Of a stretch of DNA of 12,814 nucleotides, positions 1 to 7,956 are shown in pieces. The stretch lies in contig JBPOHD010000128.1 in NCBI GenBank assembly GCA_052035955.1, positions 1-12,814 on the forward strand. Direction: 5' to 3'. Source of the DNA: JAEUNJ01 sp052035955 (lineage in GTDB: Bacteria; Pseudomonadota; Gammaproteobacteria; Burkholderiales; Rhodocyclaceae). Under the pieces are notes generated by a model. The model saw only the letters and a program-made list of their open reading frames with translations, was not told the origin of the DNA and searched no databases. Within the stretch, counting starts at the first letter, position 1; each line of letters opens with the position of its first letter. The position numbers were made by a program, and so were the translations under genes.

Positions 1-362
1 GCCAGGGCGGCGGCCCGGCTGCCGCCGGGCAGGATGAATTCCTTGAGGGGGGACAACTGCCCGTTCATCTCTTCGACGGCTGCCTCCAGCCGCGCCGGCT
101 GGGTTTCCTTCAGGAAGGCGCCGCCCGGCACGGACAGTTCGCCGCCCAGGTCGAAGAGGTCGTGCTGGATGTCGATCAGCAGGGCCCGGGCGGTCTCGGG
201 CATGTCCTCGCAGAGCAGTACGCCGAGCAGCGAATTGAGTTCGTCCACGTCGCCGAGGGCGGCGATGCGCGCCGATTCCTTGCCGACGCGGCTGCCGTCG
301 CCGAGGCCCGTGGTGCCGGCGTCGCCGGTCCGGGTGACGATCCTGGATAGTCTGTTGGCCAT
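1..362 (-). CDS. PduO-type cob(I)alamin adenosyltransferase (5' part, runs off left edge)
   Basis: The enzyme transfers the adenosyl group of ATP to cob(I)alamin, making the adenosylcobalamin coenzyme in the cytoplasm. Starting from the ATG at 362-360, 120 codons are visible out of roughly 185-190 usual for the family. The N-terminal ATP-binding signature is clear at residues 10-28 (TRTGDAGTTGLGDGSRVGK), followed by the conserved GDVDELNS at residues 37-44. The C-terminal part, including the later Arg/Asp/Glu active-site motif, lies outside the window. A GGA lies about 8 bases upstream of the start. The gene is divergent from the SulP operon, with 117 bp between the starts. No functional link to the neighbours is evident. 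Family assignment is firm; the choice among cobalamin, cobyrinate diamide or other corrinoid substrates cannot be made from sequence. Confidence 0.93.
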   Translation of the reverse strand, partial: MANRLSRIVTRTGDAGTTGLGDGSRVGKESARIAALGDVDELNSLLGVLLCEDMPETARALLIDIQHDLFDLGGELSVPGGAFLKETQPARLEAAVEEMNGQLSPLKEFILPGGSRAAAL

Positions 363-479
363 GATGGTTTCCGGTAATGGGGGTAGAAGTAAGCTTTTCG
401 GCGGGGAGTATACGGGCCGGTTAGAATCCCCGGCTTTCCATGAGGTCCGAAGGGTCTTGCGAGAGCGGGACCGCCGACC
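363..479. promoter_or_regulatory. Divergent intergenic promoter region (candidate -10 hexamers only)
   Basis: This 117-bp stretch separates two divergent starts and must carry or overlap both promoters. It is locally more AT-rich than its flanks. On the minus strand, TATACT (412-407) matches the sigma-70 -10 consensus well and would serve the adenosyltransferase. On the plus strand, TAGAAT (422-427) is a five-of-six -10 match for the operon. Neither has a convincing -35 hexamer at 16-18 bp. No clear operator palindrome or riboswitch was recognised; in particular I could not identify a cobalamin riboswitch, for which the space is short. Confidence 0.3.
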
Positions 480-2663
480 ATGAATCTGCCGCCGACCGTC
501 ATACGATTCCTGCCCTTCCTGCGCTGGCTTCCCTACGGTGGCAAGACGCTGCGCGCCGACTTCATCGCCGGCCTGACGGTGGCCCTGGTCCTGGTGCCCC
601 AGTCCATGGCCTATGCCCAGCTGGCCGGCATGCCGGCCTACTACGGCCTCTACTCCGCCTTCCTGCCGGTCATGGTGGCGGCCCTCTGGGGCTCGTCCAA
701 TCAGCTCGGCACCGGTCCCGTGGCCGTGGTCTCCCTGCTCACTGCTTCGTCCCTGGCCGCCTTCGCGCCGGCGGGGTCGGACCAGTTCGTCACCCTGGCC
801 ATCCTGCTCGCCTTCTCGGTCGGCGTCATCCAGCTCGCCCTGGGTGTCTTCAAGCTCGGGGTGGTGGTCAACTTCCTTTCCCATCCGGTGATCGTCGGCT
901 TCACCAATGCGGCCGCCCTGATCATCGGGCTCTCCCAGGTGAACAAGATCATCGGCGTCCCCATGGGGCGTTCCGAGCATTTCGCCATGGACCTCTGGGG
1001 CGTCGTGCAGCAAATCGGCGACACCCACCTGCCGTCCCTGGCCATGGGCGCGGTGGCCATGGCCATCATCTGGGCCATGCGGCGCTGGATGCCGAAGATT
1101 CCCGGCGTGCTGGTGGCCGTCGCCCTGACCACGGTGGTGAGCTGGCAGATCGGCTTCGAGCGCAATGCGAAGCTGCCCATCGCCTCGGTCGCCGATCCCG
1201 AGGCCCAGATCCTGTTCGGCGAGTACGCCCGGGCCGAGGCCCGCATCGCCGAGCTGGAGGCGGAGATCGCCGCCAAGACGGCAGAGCTCAAGAAGGTGCA
1301 CAAGGAGAAGGGCGACCTCAACCACGAGGCGGTGACCCTCAACCACGAGATCGACCTGTTGCAGCTGCAGGTGGCCGACCGCCAGCGCGAGAACCGGGGC
1401 CGCAACCGGACCATCCGCAGCATGGTTTTCGAGCGGCAGCCGGGCGTCGACGGGGCGCCCGACGTGCTCTATGCGGAAGGCCGGCGGCCGGCCGCAATCA
1501 CGACCGATGGCGCCCGCTGGCGGATCAAGCGGGTGCGGGGCGAGGAGCTCTCCCTGGTCGGCGGCGGCGAGGTGGTCGGCAAGGTGCCGGAGGGGCTGCC
1601 GGCATTCTCCATGCCGCGCCTGAGCTGGGAGGGCCTTGTCGGCCTGTTCACCACGGCCCTGGTGATTTCCCTGGTGGGCTTCATGGAGGCCATTTCCATC
1701 GCCAAGGCCATCGCGGCCAAGACCAAGCAGAAGATCGATCCCAACCAGGAACTGATCGGCCAGGGGCTGGCCAACCTGGTGGGGAGCATGACCCAGTGCT
1801 TCCCCGTGTCCGGTTCCTTCTCCCGATCGGCGGTGAATATCAATGCCGGCGCCATGACCGGGATGTCTTCCGTGTTCACCGGCCTGTTCGTGCTGCTGAC
1901 CCTGCTGTTCCTGACGCCGCTGCTCTACCACCTGCCGCAGGCGGTGCTGGCCGCGGTAATCATCATGGCGGTGGTTGGCCTGGTCAATTTCGCCGCCGTG
2001 AAGCATGCCTGGCACGCCAACCGCCACGACGGCATCGCCGCCCTGGTGACCTTCGTCGCCACGCTGGCCTTCGCGCCCCACCTGGACAACGGCATCCTGG
2101 TCGGTGCGGGGCTCGCCATCGTGCTCTACCTGCTGCGCACCATGACCCCGCGCGTCGCCATCCTGGGGCGCCACCCGGACGGGACGCTGCGCGACGCCCG
2201 GGAGCACGGTCTGGCCTCCTCCGAGATCGTCACCGCCCTGCGCTTCGACGGCCGCCTTTACTTCGCCAACGTGGCCTTCTTCGAGGATGCGATCCTCGAG
2301 GCGGTGGCCGCCAACCCGGAGGCGCCCTACCTGCTGGTGGTCGGCAACGGCATCAACGAACTGGATGCCTCGGGTGAGGAGGTCATCGCCCACGTGGTGG
2401 ATGGGCTCAACCACAGCGGCATCGTGGTCCTCTTCTCCGGCCTCAAGCGGCAGGTCCTCGACGTCATGAAGGCGACCGGTCTGTACGAGAAGATCGGCGA
2501 GGGGCGCTTCTTCTCGACGGCCAACCAGGCCCTGGAGCGCATCCTGAACCGGCCCGAGTACGAGGGGATCGAGGATCCGCTGCGGCCCGCCGCGGGCGCC
2601 GCATCGATTGATAGAATCGAGCGAACCGCCGCCACCGAAGAACAAGGCGACAACGCCGGCTGA
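480..2663 (+). CDS. SulP/SLC26-family inorganic anion transporter with STAS domain and coiled-coil insertion
   Basis: An inner-membrane anion transporter of the SulP family, whose members carry sulfate, bicarbonate or other anions, usually with Na+ or H+. The family signature is near the N terminus (DFIAGLTVALVLVPQSMAYA, about residues 28-47). The second half of the transport core starts near residue 385 and includes the PVSGSFSRSAVN stretch. A C-terminal STAS domain covers about residues 581-695 with the conserved D629-A-S631-G. At 727 aa it is much longer than most bacterial SulP proteins because about 130 residues (roughly 245-375) are inserted in the loop before VGKVPEGLP. The first part (about 249-306) is a charged heptad-like coiled coil and the rest looks beta-rich. 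The ribosome binding site is weak. The stop lies 10 bp before hyfB, so the two are almost certainly cotranscribed. Substrate is unknown; bicarbonate is suggested only by the neighbouring carbonic-anhydrase-like gene. Confidence 0.9.
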   Translation: MNLPPTVIRFLPFLRWLPYGGKTLRADFIAGLTVALVLVPQSMAYAQLAGMPAYYGLYSAFLPVMVAALWGSSNQLGTGPVAVVSLLTASSLAAFAPAGSDQFVTLAILLAFSVGVIQLALGVFKLGVVVNFLSHPVIVGFTNAAALIIGLSQVNKIIGVPMGRSEHFAMDLWGVVQQIGDTHLPSLAMGAVAMAIIWAMRRWMPKIPGVLVAVALTTVVSWQIGFERNAKLPIASVADPEAQILFGEYARAEARIAELEAEIAAKTAELKKVHKEKGDLNHEAVTLNHEIDLLQLQVADRQRENRGRNRTIRSMVFERQPGVDGAPDVLYAEGRRPAAITTDGARWRIKRVRGEELSLVGGGEVVGKVPEGLPAFSMPRLSWEGLVGLFTTALVISLVGFMEAISIAKAIAAKTKQKIDPNQELIGQGLANLVGSMTQCFPVSGSFSRSAVNINAGAMTGMSSVFTGLFVLLTLLFLTPLLYHLPQAVLAAVIIMAVVGLVNFAAVKHAWHANRHDGIAALVTFVATLAFAPHLDNGILVGAGLAIVLYLLRTMTPRVAILGRHPDGTLRDAREHGLASSEIVTALRFDGRLYFANVAFFEDAILEAVAANPEAPYLLVVGNGINELDASGEEVIAHVVDGLNHSGIVVLFSGLKRQVLDVMKATGLYEKIGEGRFFSTANQALERILNRPEYEGIEDPLRPAAGAASIDRIERTAATEEQGDNAG

Positions 2664-2673
2664 CCCGGAACCC

Positions 2674-4683
2674 ATGCCCAACCTGCTGACCATCGACGCC
2701 CTGCTGATTGCCGCCTGCGCCTGGCTGGCGGTCGGGCTCGCCGGCCTGGCGGCGCCGCGCAACCTGCGCTTCATCAGCAAGACCCTGTTCCCCGTCGGCG
2801 CCCTGATCGGCCTGGGCGTCGGCCTGCTGGCCCTCTTCTCCCTCGGCCAGCGGGCGGAAACGGCGGTCCTCGTGATCGGCCTGCCGGACCTGCCCTTCCA
2901 CCTGCGCCTGGACAATCTGACGGCCATCTTCGCCATGCTGCTGGGTTTCGTCTCGGTGGGCATCTCGATCTATGCCGCCGGCTATTTCCGCAAGGGCGAG
3001 GGCACGGCCCCCGGCCTGCTCTGCCTCGAATACCACGTCTTCCTCGCCAGCATGCTGATGGTGCTGCTGGCCGACGACGCCTACGCCTTCATGGTCGCCT
3101 GGGAGTGCATGGCCCTGTCCTCCTTCTTCCTGGTCACCACGGACAACCGCCACGCCGAGATCCGCCGCGCCGGCTACCTCTACCTGCTGATCGCCCACCT
3201 GGGGGCCATCTCCATCCTGCTTTCCTTCGGCGTCATGACCTCCGGCTCGGGGGACTACAGCTTCGCCGGCATGCGGGCTCAGGAGCTGTCGCCGACCTGG
3301 GCCTCGGCCGCCTACCTGCTGGCCCTGGTCGGCTTCGGCGCCAAGGCCGGTCTGCTGCCCGTCCATGTCTGGCTGCCGGAGGCCCATCCGGCGGCGCCCT
3401 CGCCCGTCTCGGCGATGATGAGCGGCGTCATGCTGAAGACCGCCATCTACGGCCTGCTGCGGGTCAGCTTCGACCTGCTCGGTTCCCCCCTGTGGTGGTG
3501 GGGCGTCGTGGCCCTCGCGGTCGGCCTGGCGACGGCCCTCTTCGGGGTCCTCTACAGCACGGTGCAGAACGACATGAAGCGCCTGCTCGCCTATTCCTCC
3601 ATCGAGAACATCGGCCTCATCGCCGTCGGCATCGGCCTGACCCTGATCTTCCATGCCTACCGCATGGAGGGGCTCGCCGCCCTGGCCCTGACGGCCGTCT
3701 TCTACCACTGCCTGTCCCATGCCGGCTTCAAGAGCCTGCTCTTCCTGGCCACCGGTTCCGTGCTGCATGCGACCAGGGAGCGCAGCCTGGGCAAGCTCGG
3801 CGGCCTGATCCACCGCATGCCCTGGGTGGCCTGGCTGGCGCTGGTCGGGGTCGTCGCCAGCACCGGCCTGCCGCCCCTGTCCGGCTTCGTCTCCGAATGG
3901 CTGCTGTTGCAGAGCTTCCTTTTCTCGCCCGGCCTGCCCCATCCCTGGCTCAACATGGTGGTGCCCATCGCCGCCGCGGTGATCGCCCTGGTGGCGGCCC
4001 TGGCCGGCTTCGCCATGGTCAAGTTCTACGGCATCATCTTCCTGGGCCAGATGCGCGAGGAGAACCTCAAGGAGGCCCACGACGCGGGACCCTGGGAAAA
4101 GGCCGGCCTGGTCTGGCTGGCCCTGATCGGCTTCCTCCTCGGGCTCTTTCCCTCCACCGTCATCGGCACCATCGACGCGGCCACCAAGCAGTTGCTGGGT
4201 GCCGGCCTCGGCGAGCGGGTGCGCGAACAGGGCTGGTGGATGCTGGCGCCGATCTCGGCCGAGCGGGCGAGCTACGAACCGCTGATCTTCCTGGTCACCA
4301 TCGTCCTCTCCGTCTACCTGGGCAAGCAGATCGTCCGCCGCCTCTACCACGGCCGGGTGCGCCGCTCGCCGGCCTGGGACTGCGGCTACGTCTTCCAGAG
4401 TGCCCGCGCCCAGGACACGGCGGAGGGCTTCAGCCAGCCGATCCGCCGCATCTTCGAACCGGCCTTCCGGATGGAACGCCATTTCCCCACCGGGCGCGAC
4501 GAGAAGCCCTATTACAGCGTCCAGGTCGAGGACCATTTCTGGCACTGGCTCTATCTGCCCGTGGCCCGGGCCGCGGAATTCCTCTCGAAGCTGATCACCC
4601 GACTGCAGGGCGGGCGCATCTCGGTTTACCTGATGTACAGCTTCCTGACCCTGATCATCCTGCTGCTGGTGGCCCGGCCATGA
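2674..4683 (+). CDS. hyfB: HyfB-like proton-antiporter-type membrane subunit (NuoL/HyfB family)
   Basis: A large integral membrane subunit of the group-4 hydrogenase/complex I superfamily, expected to carry a proton or Na+ channel. The proton-conducting-membrane-transporter domain covers about residues 100-420. Its key charged residues are present: E144 in WECMALSS, K224 in GFGAKAGLLPVHVWLPEAH, and the later NDMKRLLAYSSIENIG segment. A C-terminal extension (about 530-669) ends in another hydrophobic helix, as in HyfB/HycC. I chose the ATG at 2674 because it gives 669 aa, close to E. coli HyfB (about 672), and has GGAA just upstream. An in-frame ATG at 2608 would add 22 polar residues and overlap sulP. 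The stop overlaps the hyfC start (ATGA), implying translational coupling. Confidence 0.93.
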   Translation: MPNLLTIDALLIAACAWLAVGLAGLAAPRNLRFISKTLFPVGALIGLGVGLLALFSLGQRAETAVLVIGLPDLPFHLRLDNLTAIFAMLLGFVSVGISIYAAGYFRKGEGTAPGLLCLEYHVFLASMLMVLLADDAYAFMVAWECMALSSFFLVTTDNRHAEIRRAGYLYLLIAHLGAISILLSFGVMTSGSGDYSFAGMRAQELSPTWASAAYLLALVGFGAKAGLLPVHVWLPEAHPAAPSPVSAMMSGVMLKTAIYGLLRVSFDLLGSPLWWWGVVALAVGLATALFGVLYSTVQNDMKRLLAYSSIENIGLIAVGIGLTLIFHAYRMEGLAALALTAVFYHCLSHAGFKSLLFLATGSVLHATRERSLGKLGGLIHRMPWVAWLALVGVVASTGLPPLSGFVSEWLLLQSFLFSPGLPHPWLNMVVPIAAAVIALVAALAGFAMVKFYGIIFLGQMREENLKEAHDAGPWEKAGLVWLALIGFLLGLFPSTVIGTIDAATKQLLGAGLGERVREQGWWMLAPISAERASYEPLIFLVTIVLSVYLGKQIVRRLYHGRVRRSPAWDCGYVFQSARAQDTAEGFSQPIRRIFEPAFRMERHFPTGRDEKPYYSVQVEDHFWHWLYLPVARAAEFLSKLITRLQGGRISVYLMYSFLTLIILLLVARP

Positions 4684-5633
4684 CCGTTGCCGGCGTTTTC
4701 GGGCAATTGCTGGCCATCGTGCTGGCGCTGTTGCTGGCGCCGCTGCTGACCGGCTGGGTCAACCAGTGCCGGGCCTGGATGCAGAACCGTTCGGCGCCGC
4801 CGCTGCTCCAGTCCTACTACATGCTGCACAAGCTCTTCATCAAGGACGTGGTGCTGGCCCACGGCGCCTCCTCCTTCTTCCGCACCGCCCCCTACGTGAT
4901 CTTCGGCTGCATGCTGCTGGCCTGCGCCATCGTGCCGACCCTGTCCACGGACCTGCCCCTGGCGCCCTCGGCCGACACCATCGCCCTGGTCGGCGTCTTC
5001 GGTCTGGCGCGCATCTTCATCTCCCTGGCGGCCATGGACATCGGTACCTCCTTCGGCACCCTGGGCGGGCGGCGCGAGATGCTGATCGGCTTCCTGGCAG
5101 AGCCGGCCCTGCTGATGGTGATTTTCACCACCGCCCTGATCTCCCAGTCCACGTCCGTGGCCACCATCGTCGAAACCCTGGCCCACCGGGACTTCGTCAT
5201 CTATCCCAGCATGGCCTTCGCCGGCGTCGCCTTCACCTTCGTCTCCTTCGCCGAGAACGCCCGGGTGCCGGTGGACAACCCCGCGACCCACCTGGAACTG
5301 ACCATGATCCACGAGGCCATGATCCTCGAGTATTCGGGCCGCCACCTGGCGCTGATCGAACTGGCCGCCAGCCTCAAGCTCTACGCCTATTCCTGCCTGG
5401 GCCTTGCCCTCTTCTTCCCCTGGGGCATCGCCGCCGGCGAGAACATGCTCGGGTTGCTGGCGGCAATCCCGGTGCTGGTCTTCAAGCTGGCCGTGGGTGG
5501 GGTCTTCCTGGCCGGCATCGAGACCGTCAACGCCAAGATGCGCATCTTCCGGGCGCCGGAGTTCCTCGGCACCGCCTTCCTGCTGGCCGTGCTCGGCCTC
5601 CTGGTCCGCCTGCTGCTGGAGACGCGGGTATGA
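4680..5633 (+). CDS. hyfC: HyfC/HycD-like membrane anchor subunit (NuoH family)
   Basis: The NuoH-like integral membrane subunit that docks the peripheral arm to the membrane arm. The protein is 317 aa, near the roughly 310 aa of HyfC and HycD, and has about eight hydrophobic segments. Recognisable motifs are LLQSYYMLHKLFIKD near residues 42-56, the SFGTLGGRREMLIGFLAEPALL loop near 122-143, and the family signature E192-N-A-R195-V-P197-V-D199-N-P201 followed by THLELTMIHEAMILEYSGR. The start ATG overlaps the hyfB stop, and its own stop overlaps the hyfE start, so the three are translationally coupled. A longer upstream extension of this frame lies entirely within hyfB and is not coding. Confidence 0.92.
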   Translation: MTVAGVFGQLLAIVLALLLAPLLTGWVNQCRAWMQNRSAPPLLQSYYMLHKLFIKDVVLAHGASSFFRTAPYVIFGCMLLACAIVPTLSTDLPLAPSADTIALVGVFGLARIFISLAAMDIGTSFGTLGGRREMLIGFLAEPALLMVIFTTALISQSTSVATIVETLAHRDFVIYPSMAFAGVAFTFVSFAENARVPVDNPATHLELTMIHEAMILEYSGRHLALIELAASLKLYAYSCLGLALFFPWGIAAGENMLGLLAAIPVLVFKLAVGGVFLAGIETVNAKMRIFRAPEFLGTAFLLAVLGLLVRLLLETRV

Positions 5634-6295
5634 GCGCCGTGCCCCTCTCCGCCCAGCTGATCAACCTGTTCGCCTCGGTGATCCTGCTCATGGCCTTCGC
5701 CATGCTGGCCCAGCGGCGGGTGCTGCCCCTGATCAACCTCTTCGCCATCCAGGGGGCCGTGCTGGCCGCGTCCACCGGCGTGGTGGCCGTCACCACCCAC
5801 CAGACCCACCTCTACTGGTCGGCCGGCCTGACCCTCGCCCTCAAGGCCCTGCTGCTGCCCTGGATCCTGCATCGGCTGGTGCGCAAGCTCAACGTCAAGT
5901 GGGACGTGGAATCCCTGATCAACATCCCGACCACGATGATCGTCGGCATCGTCCTGGTGGTGATCGCCTTCAACGTCGCCCTGCCCATCTCCCAGCTCTC
6001 CAGCACCATCTCCCGCGGCACCCTGGGCATCGCCCTGGCCAGCGTCATGCTCGCCTTCCTGATGATGATCACGCGCAGCAAGGCCATTCCCCAGGTGGTG
6101 GGCTTCCTGGCCATGGAGAACGGACTCTTCCTGGCCGCCACCAGCGCCACCTACGGCATGCCCATGGTGGTGGAACTGGGCATTGCCCTCGACGTGCTGG
6201 TCGGCGCCATCATCCTCGGCGTCTTCTTCTTCCAGATCCGCGAACAGTTCGACAGCCTGGACATCCGGCATCTGGAACGGCTGAAGGACAACTGA
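5630..6295 (+). CDS. hyfE: HyfE-like small membrane subunit
   Basis: A 221-aa membrane protein with about seven hydrophobic segments, matching hydrogenase-4 component E (about 216 aa in E. coli), whose C-terminal half is related to NuoK. Identifying stretches are QGAVLAAST near residue 42, the LKALLLPWILHRLVRKL loop near 70-87, and VVGFLAMENGLFLAA with the conserved acidic E163. In complex-I-like enzymes this subunit is part of the charged-residue axis linking the redox arm to the antiporter subunits. The start overlaps the hyfC stop in ATGA. The stop is part of a TGATG whose ATG opens a short repeat-derived frame rather than hyfF itself; this interrupts an otherwise compact operon. Confidence 0.9.
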   Translation: MSAVPLSAQLINLFASVILLMAFAMLAQRRVLPLINLFAIQGAVLAASTGVVAVTTHQTHLYWSAGLTLALKALLLPWILHRLVRKLNVKWDVESLINIPTTMIVGIVLVVIAFNVALPISQLSSTISRGTLGIALASVMLAFLMMITRSKAIPQVVGFLAMENGLFLAATSATYGMPMVVELGIALDVLVGAIILGVFFFQIREQFDSLDIRHLERLKDN

Positions 6296-6495
6296 TGGAG
6301 CGGATTCGATTGCCCAAAGGCGAATTGGTCACCCGCCCCCCCCAGCCCCCCCTCACGGGGGCAGGCTCCGCCTACCCCTGCGGGGGCAGATTGGCCCGCC
6401 CCCCCCAGCCCCCCCTCACGGGGGGGAGGTCACTTGCTCGCTGCGCTCGACCCTTTGGGGCGGGGGGCTGCGGAGAAGAGGGCGGGTTCGCCTGA
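6295..6495 (+). CDS. Possible 66-aa bridging reading frame formed by inserted repeat DNA
   Basis: An open frame of 66 codons fills the whole gap between hyfE and hyfF. Its ATG overlaps the hyfE stop by one base (TGATG at 6293-6297) and its stop overlaps the hyfF ATG in the same way (TGATG at 6493-6497). The peptide is low-complexity, with RPPQPPLTG occurring twice 21 residues apart, and resembles no protein family I know; it is unlikely to have a function of its own. What can be seen is that the repeat insertion stays in frame without a stop, so ribosomes leaving hyfE could translate through and reinitiate at hyfF. Whether it is really translated is inference. Confidence 0.3.
   Translation: MERIRLPKGELVTRPPQPPLTGAGSAYPCGGRLARPPQPPLTGGRSLARCARPFGAGGCGEEGGFA
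6332..6472. repeat. C/G-rich extragenic palindromic-type repeat, two direct copies plus an inverted arm
   Basis: A 30-bp unit, with core CCCCCCCCAGCCCCCCC followed by TCACGGGGG, occurs identically at 6332-6361 and 6395-6424, 63 bp apart. An inverted arm, GGGGGGCTG at 6462-6470, is the reverse complement of CAGCCCCCC inside each copy. Within each unit CCCCC-TCAC-GGGGG can fold on itself, and CCCCTGCGGGG at 6375-6385 is another small hairpin. The layout matches the REP/BIME-like dispersed repeats common between genes in proteobacteria. Here it sits inside an operon, between hyfE and hyfF, and could form strong mRNA structure. Copy number elsewhere in the genome cannot be seen from this window. 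Confidence 0.75.
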
Positions 6496-7946
6496 TGGAC
6501 GCCTTCGTCCTCATGCTCGCCATTCCCCTCGCCAGCGGCATGCTGCTGACGGTCTTCGGGGAACGGGAGTGGGCCCCCAACCTCAACATCGTCGCCAGCC
6601 TGGGCACCTTCCTCGCCTCGGCCCTGCTGACCGGCGAGATCATCGCCCACGGACCGCGCATGGCCTTCGGCGAGGCGTTCTTCATCGACTCCCTGAACGT
6701 CTTCCTGGTCACCCTGACGGCCTTCGTCGGGCTCACCACCAGCATCTTCTCCGGCCCCTACATGCGCAACGAAATGGAGCACGGCCGCCTCACCAAGGGC
6801 CGCATGCGCCTCTACAAGAGCATGTTCCAGCTTTTCATGTTCACCATGCTGGCGGCGCTCACCACCAACAACCTGGGCATCCTCTGGGTGGCCATGGAGG
6901 CGGCGACGCTCACCACCGTGCTGCTGGTTTCCCTCTACCGGACCCCGGCCAGCCTGGAGGCGGCCTGGAAGTATTTCATCCTCTGCGGCGTCGGCATCGC
7001 CCAGGCCCTGTTCGGCACCATCCTGCTCTACTTCGCCGCCGAGCGCGTGCTGGGGGAGACGGGCAACGCCCTGCTGTGGACCCACCTGGTGGACGTCAAG
7101 GGCCAGCTCGAGCCCACGGTCATGGCCCTGGCCTTCATCTTCCTGCTCGTCGGCTACGGCACCAAGGTGGGCCTGGCGCCGCTGCACAACTGGCTGCCGG
7201 ACGCCCACGCCGAGGGCCCCACCCCCGTCTCCGCGGTGCTCTCCGGCCTGCTGCTGAACGTCGCCCTCTACGCCATCCTGCGCTGCAAGGTGCTCGCCGA
7301 CGGCGCCCTGCCCGGTGGCTTCGCCGGCAACCTGATGATGGGCTTCGGGCTGGTCACCCTGCTCACGGCCGCCTTCTTCCTCTCCCGGCAGAAGGACATC
7401 AAGCGCATGTTCGCCTACTCGTCCATCGAGCACATGGGCCTGATCACCTTCGCCTTCGGCATGGGCGGGGCGGTGGCCAATTTCGCCGGCCTGCTGCACA
7501 TGACCATGCACTCGCTGACCAAGTCGGCCATCTTCTTCGCCGTCGGCCACGCCACCCAGAAGACCGGCACCCAGATCATGGAGAACATCCGCGGCCTGAT
7601 CCGCATCAACCCGGTGATCGGCTGGGGACTGATGCTCGGCACCCTGGCCATCCTCGGCATGCCGCCCTTCGGCGTCTTCGCCAGCGAGTTCATGATCCTC
7701 ACCCACGCCATGAAGCACCACCCGTGGGCGACGCCGGTGCTGCTGCTGGCGCTGGGCGTCGCCTTCGCCTCCATCTTCGGCAAGGTGCAGTCCATGGTCT
7801 TCGGCGAGACCCATGCCAAGCGCCTGCCCCATGCCCCGGCCATCACGCCGGTGTTCCTGCACCTGGCCATCGTCCTGGCCCTCGGCCTCTACATTCCGCC
7901 CTACCTCACGCGCTGGTTCCACGAGGCGGCTAAGATGATCGGCTAG
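6495..7946 (+). CDS. hyfF: HyfF-like proton-antiporter-type membrane subunit (NuoM/N family)
   Basis: The second antiporter-like membrane subunit of the complex, 483 aa, somewhat shorter than E. coli HyfF (about 526 aa). The proton-conducting domain is intact: E135 in VAMEAATLTTVLLVSLYR, K224 in GYGTKVGLAPLHNWLPDAH, and DIKRMFAYSSIEHMGLITFAFG near residues 300-320. About thirteen or fourteen hydrophobic segments are visible. The start at 6495 is fixed by the TGATG overlap with the upstream repeat-derived frame; there is no strong Shine-Dalgarno, so coupling may matter. Eleven bases separate its stop codon from the chosen hyfG ATG. With HyfB this gives only two antiporter subunits; there is no HyfD. 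Confidence 0.92.
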   Translation: MDAFVLMLAIPLASGMLLTVFGEREWAPNLNIVASLGTFLASALLTGEIIAHGPRMAFGEAFFIDSLNVFLVTLTAFVGLTTSIFSGPYMRNEMEHGRLTKGRMRLYKSMFQLFMFTMLAALTTNNLGILWVAMEAATLTTVLLVSLYRTPASLEAAWKYFILCGVGIAQALFGTILLYFAAERVLGETGNALLWTHLVDVKGQLEPTVMALAFIFLLVGYGTKVGLAPLHNWLPDAHAEGPTPVSAVLSGLLLNVALYAILRCKVLADGALPGGFAGNLMMGFGLVTLLTAAFFLSRQKDIKRMFAYSSIEHMGLITFAFGMGGAVANFAGLLHMTMHSLTKSAIFFAVGHATQKTGTQIMENIRGLIRINPVIGWGLMLGTLAILGMPPFGVFASEFMILTHAMKHHPWATPVLLLALGVAFASIFGKVQSMVFGETHAKRLPHAPAITPVFLHLAIVLALGLYIPPYLTRWFHEAAKMIG

Positions 7947-7956
7947 GGTCGTGACC

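Noticed and set aside
440..2377. Plus-strand frame of 645 codons overlapping sulP
   Set aside because: Arg/Gly/Pro/His-rich out-of-frame translation of sulP with no membrane segments.
2608..2673. Upstream in-frame ATG for hyfB at 2608
   Set aside because: It would add a polar 22-residue tail overlapping sulP; the ATG at 2674 gives the family length and begins directly with a membrane segment.
2464..4545. Long minus-strand open frame (693 codons) opposite hyfB
   Set aside because: Its translation is rich in Gln, Gly, Asp and His with no hydrophobic core or motif, the usual antisense shadow of a high-GC membrane-protein gene.
6332..6472. CRISPR array
   Set aside because: Only two direct copies, no uniform spacers and no cas genes; palindromic C/G-rich structure fits an extragenic repeat.
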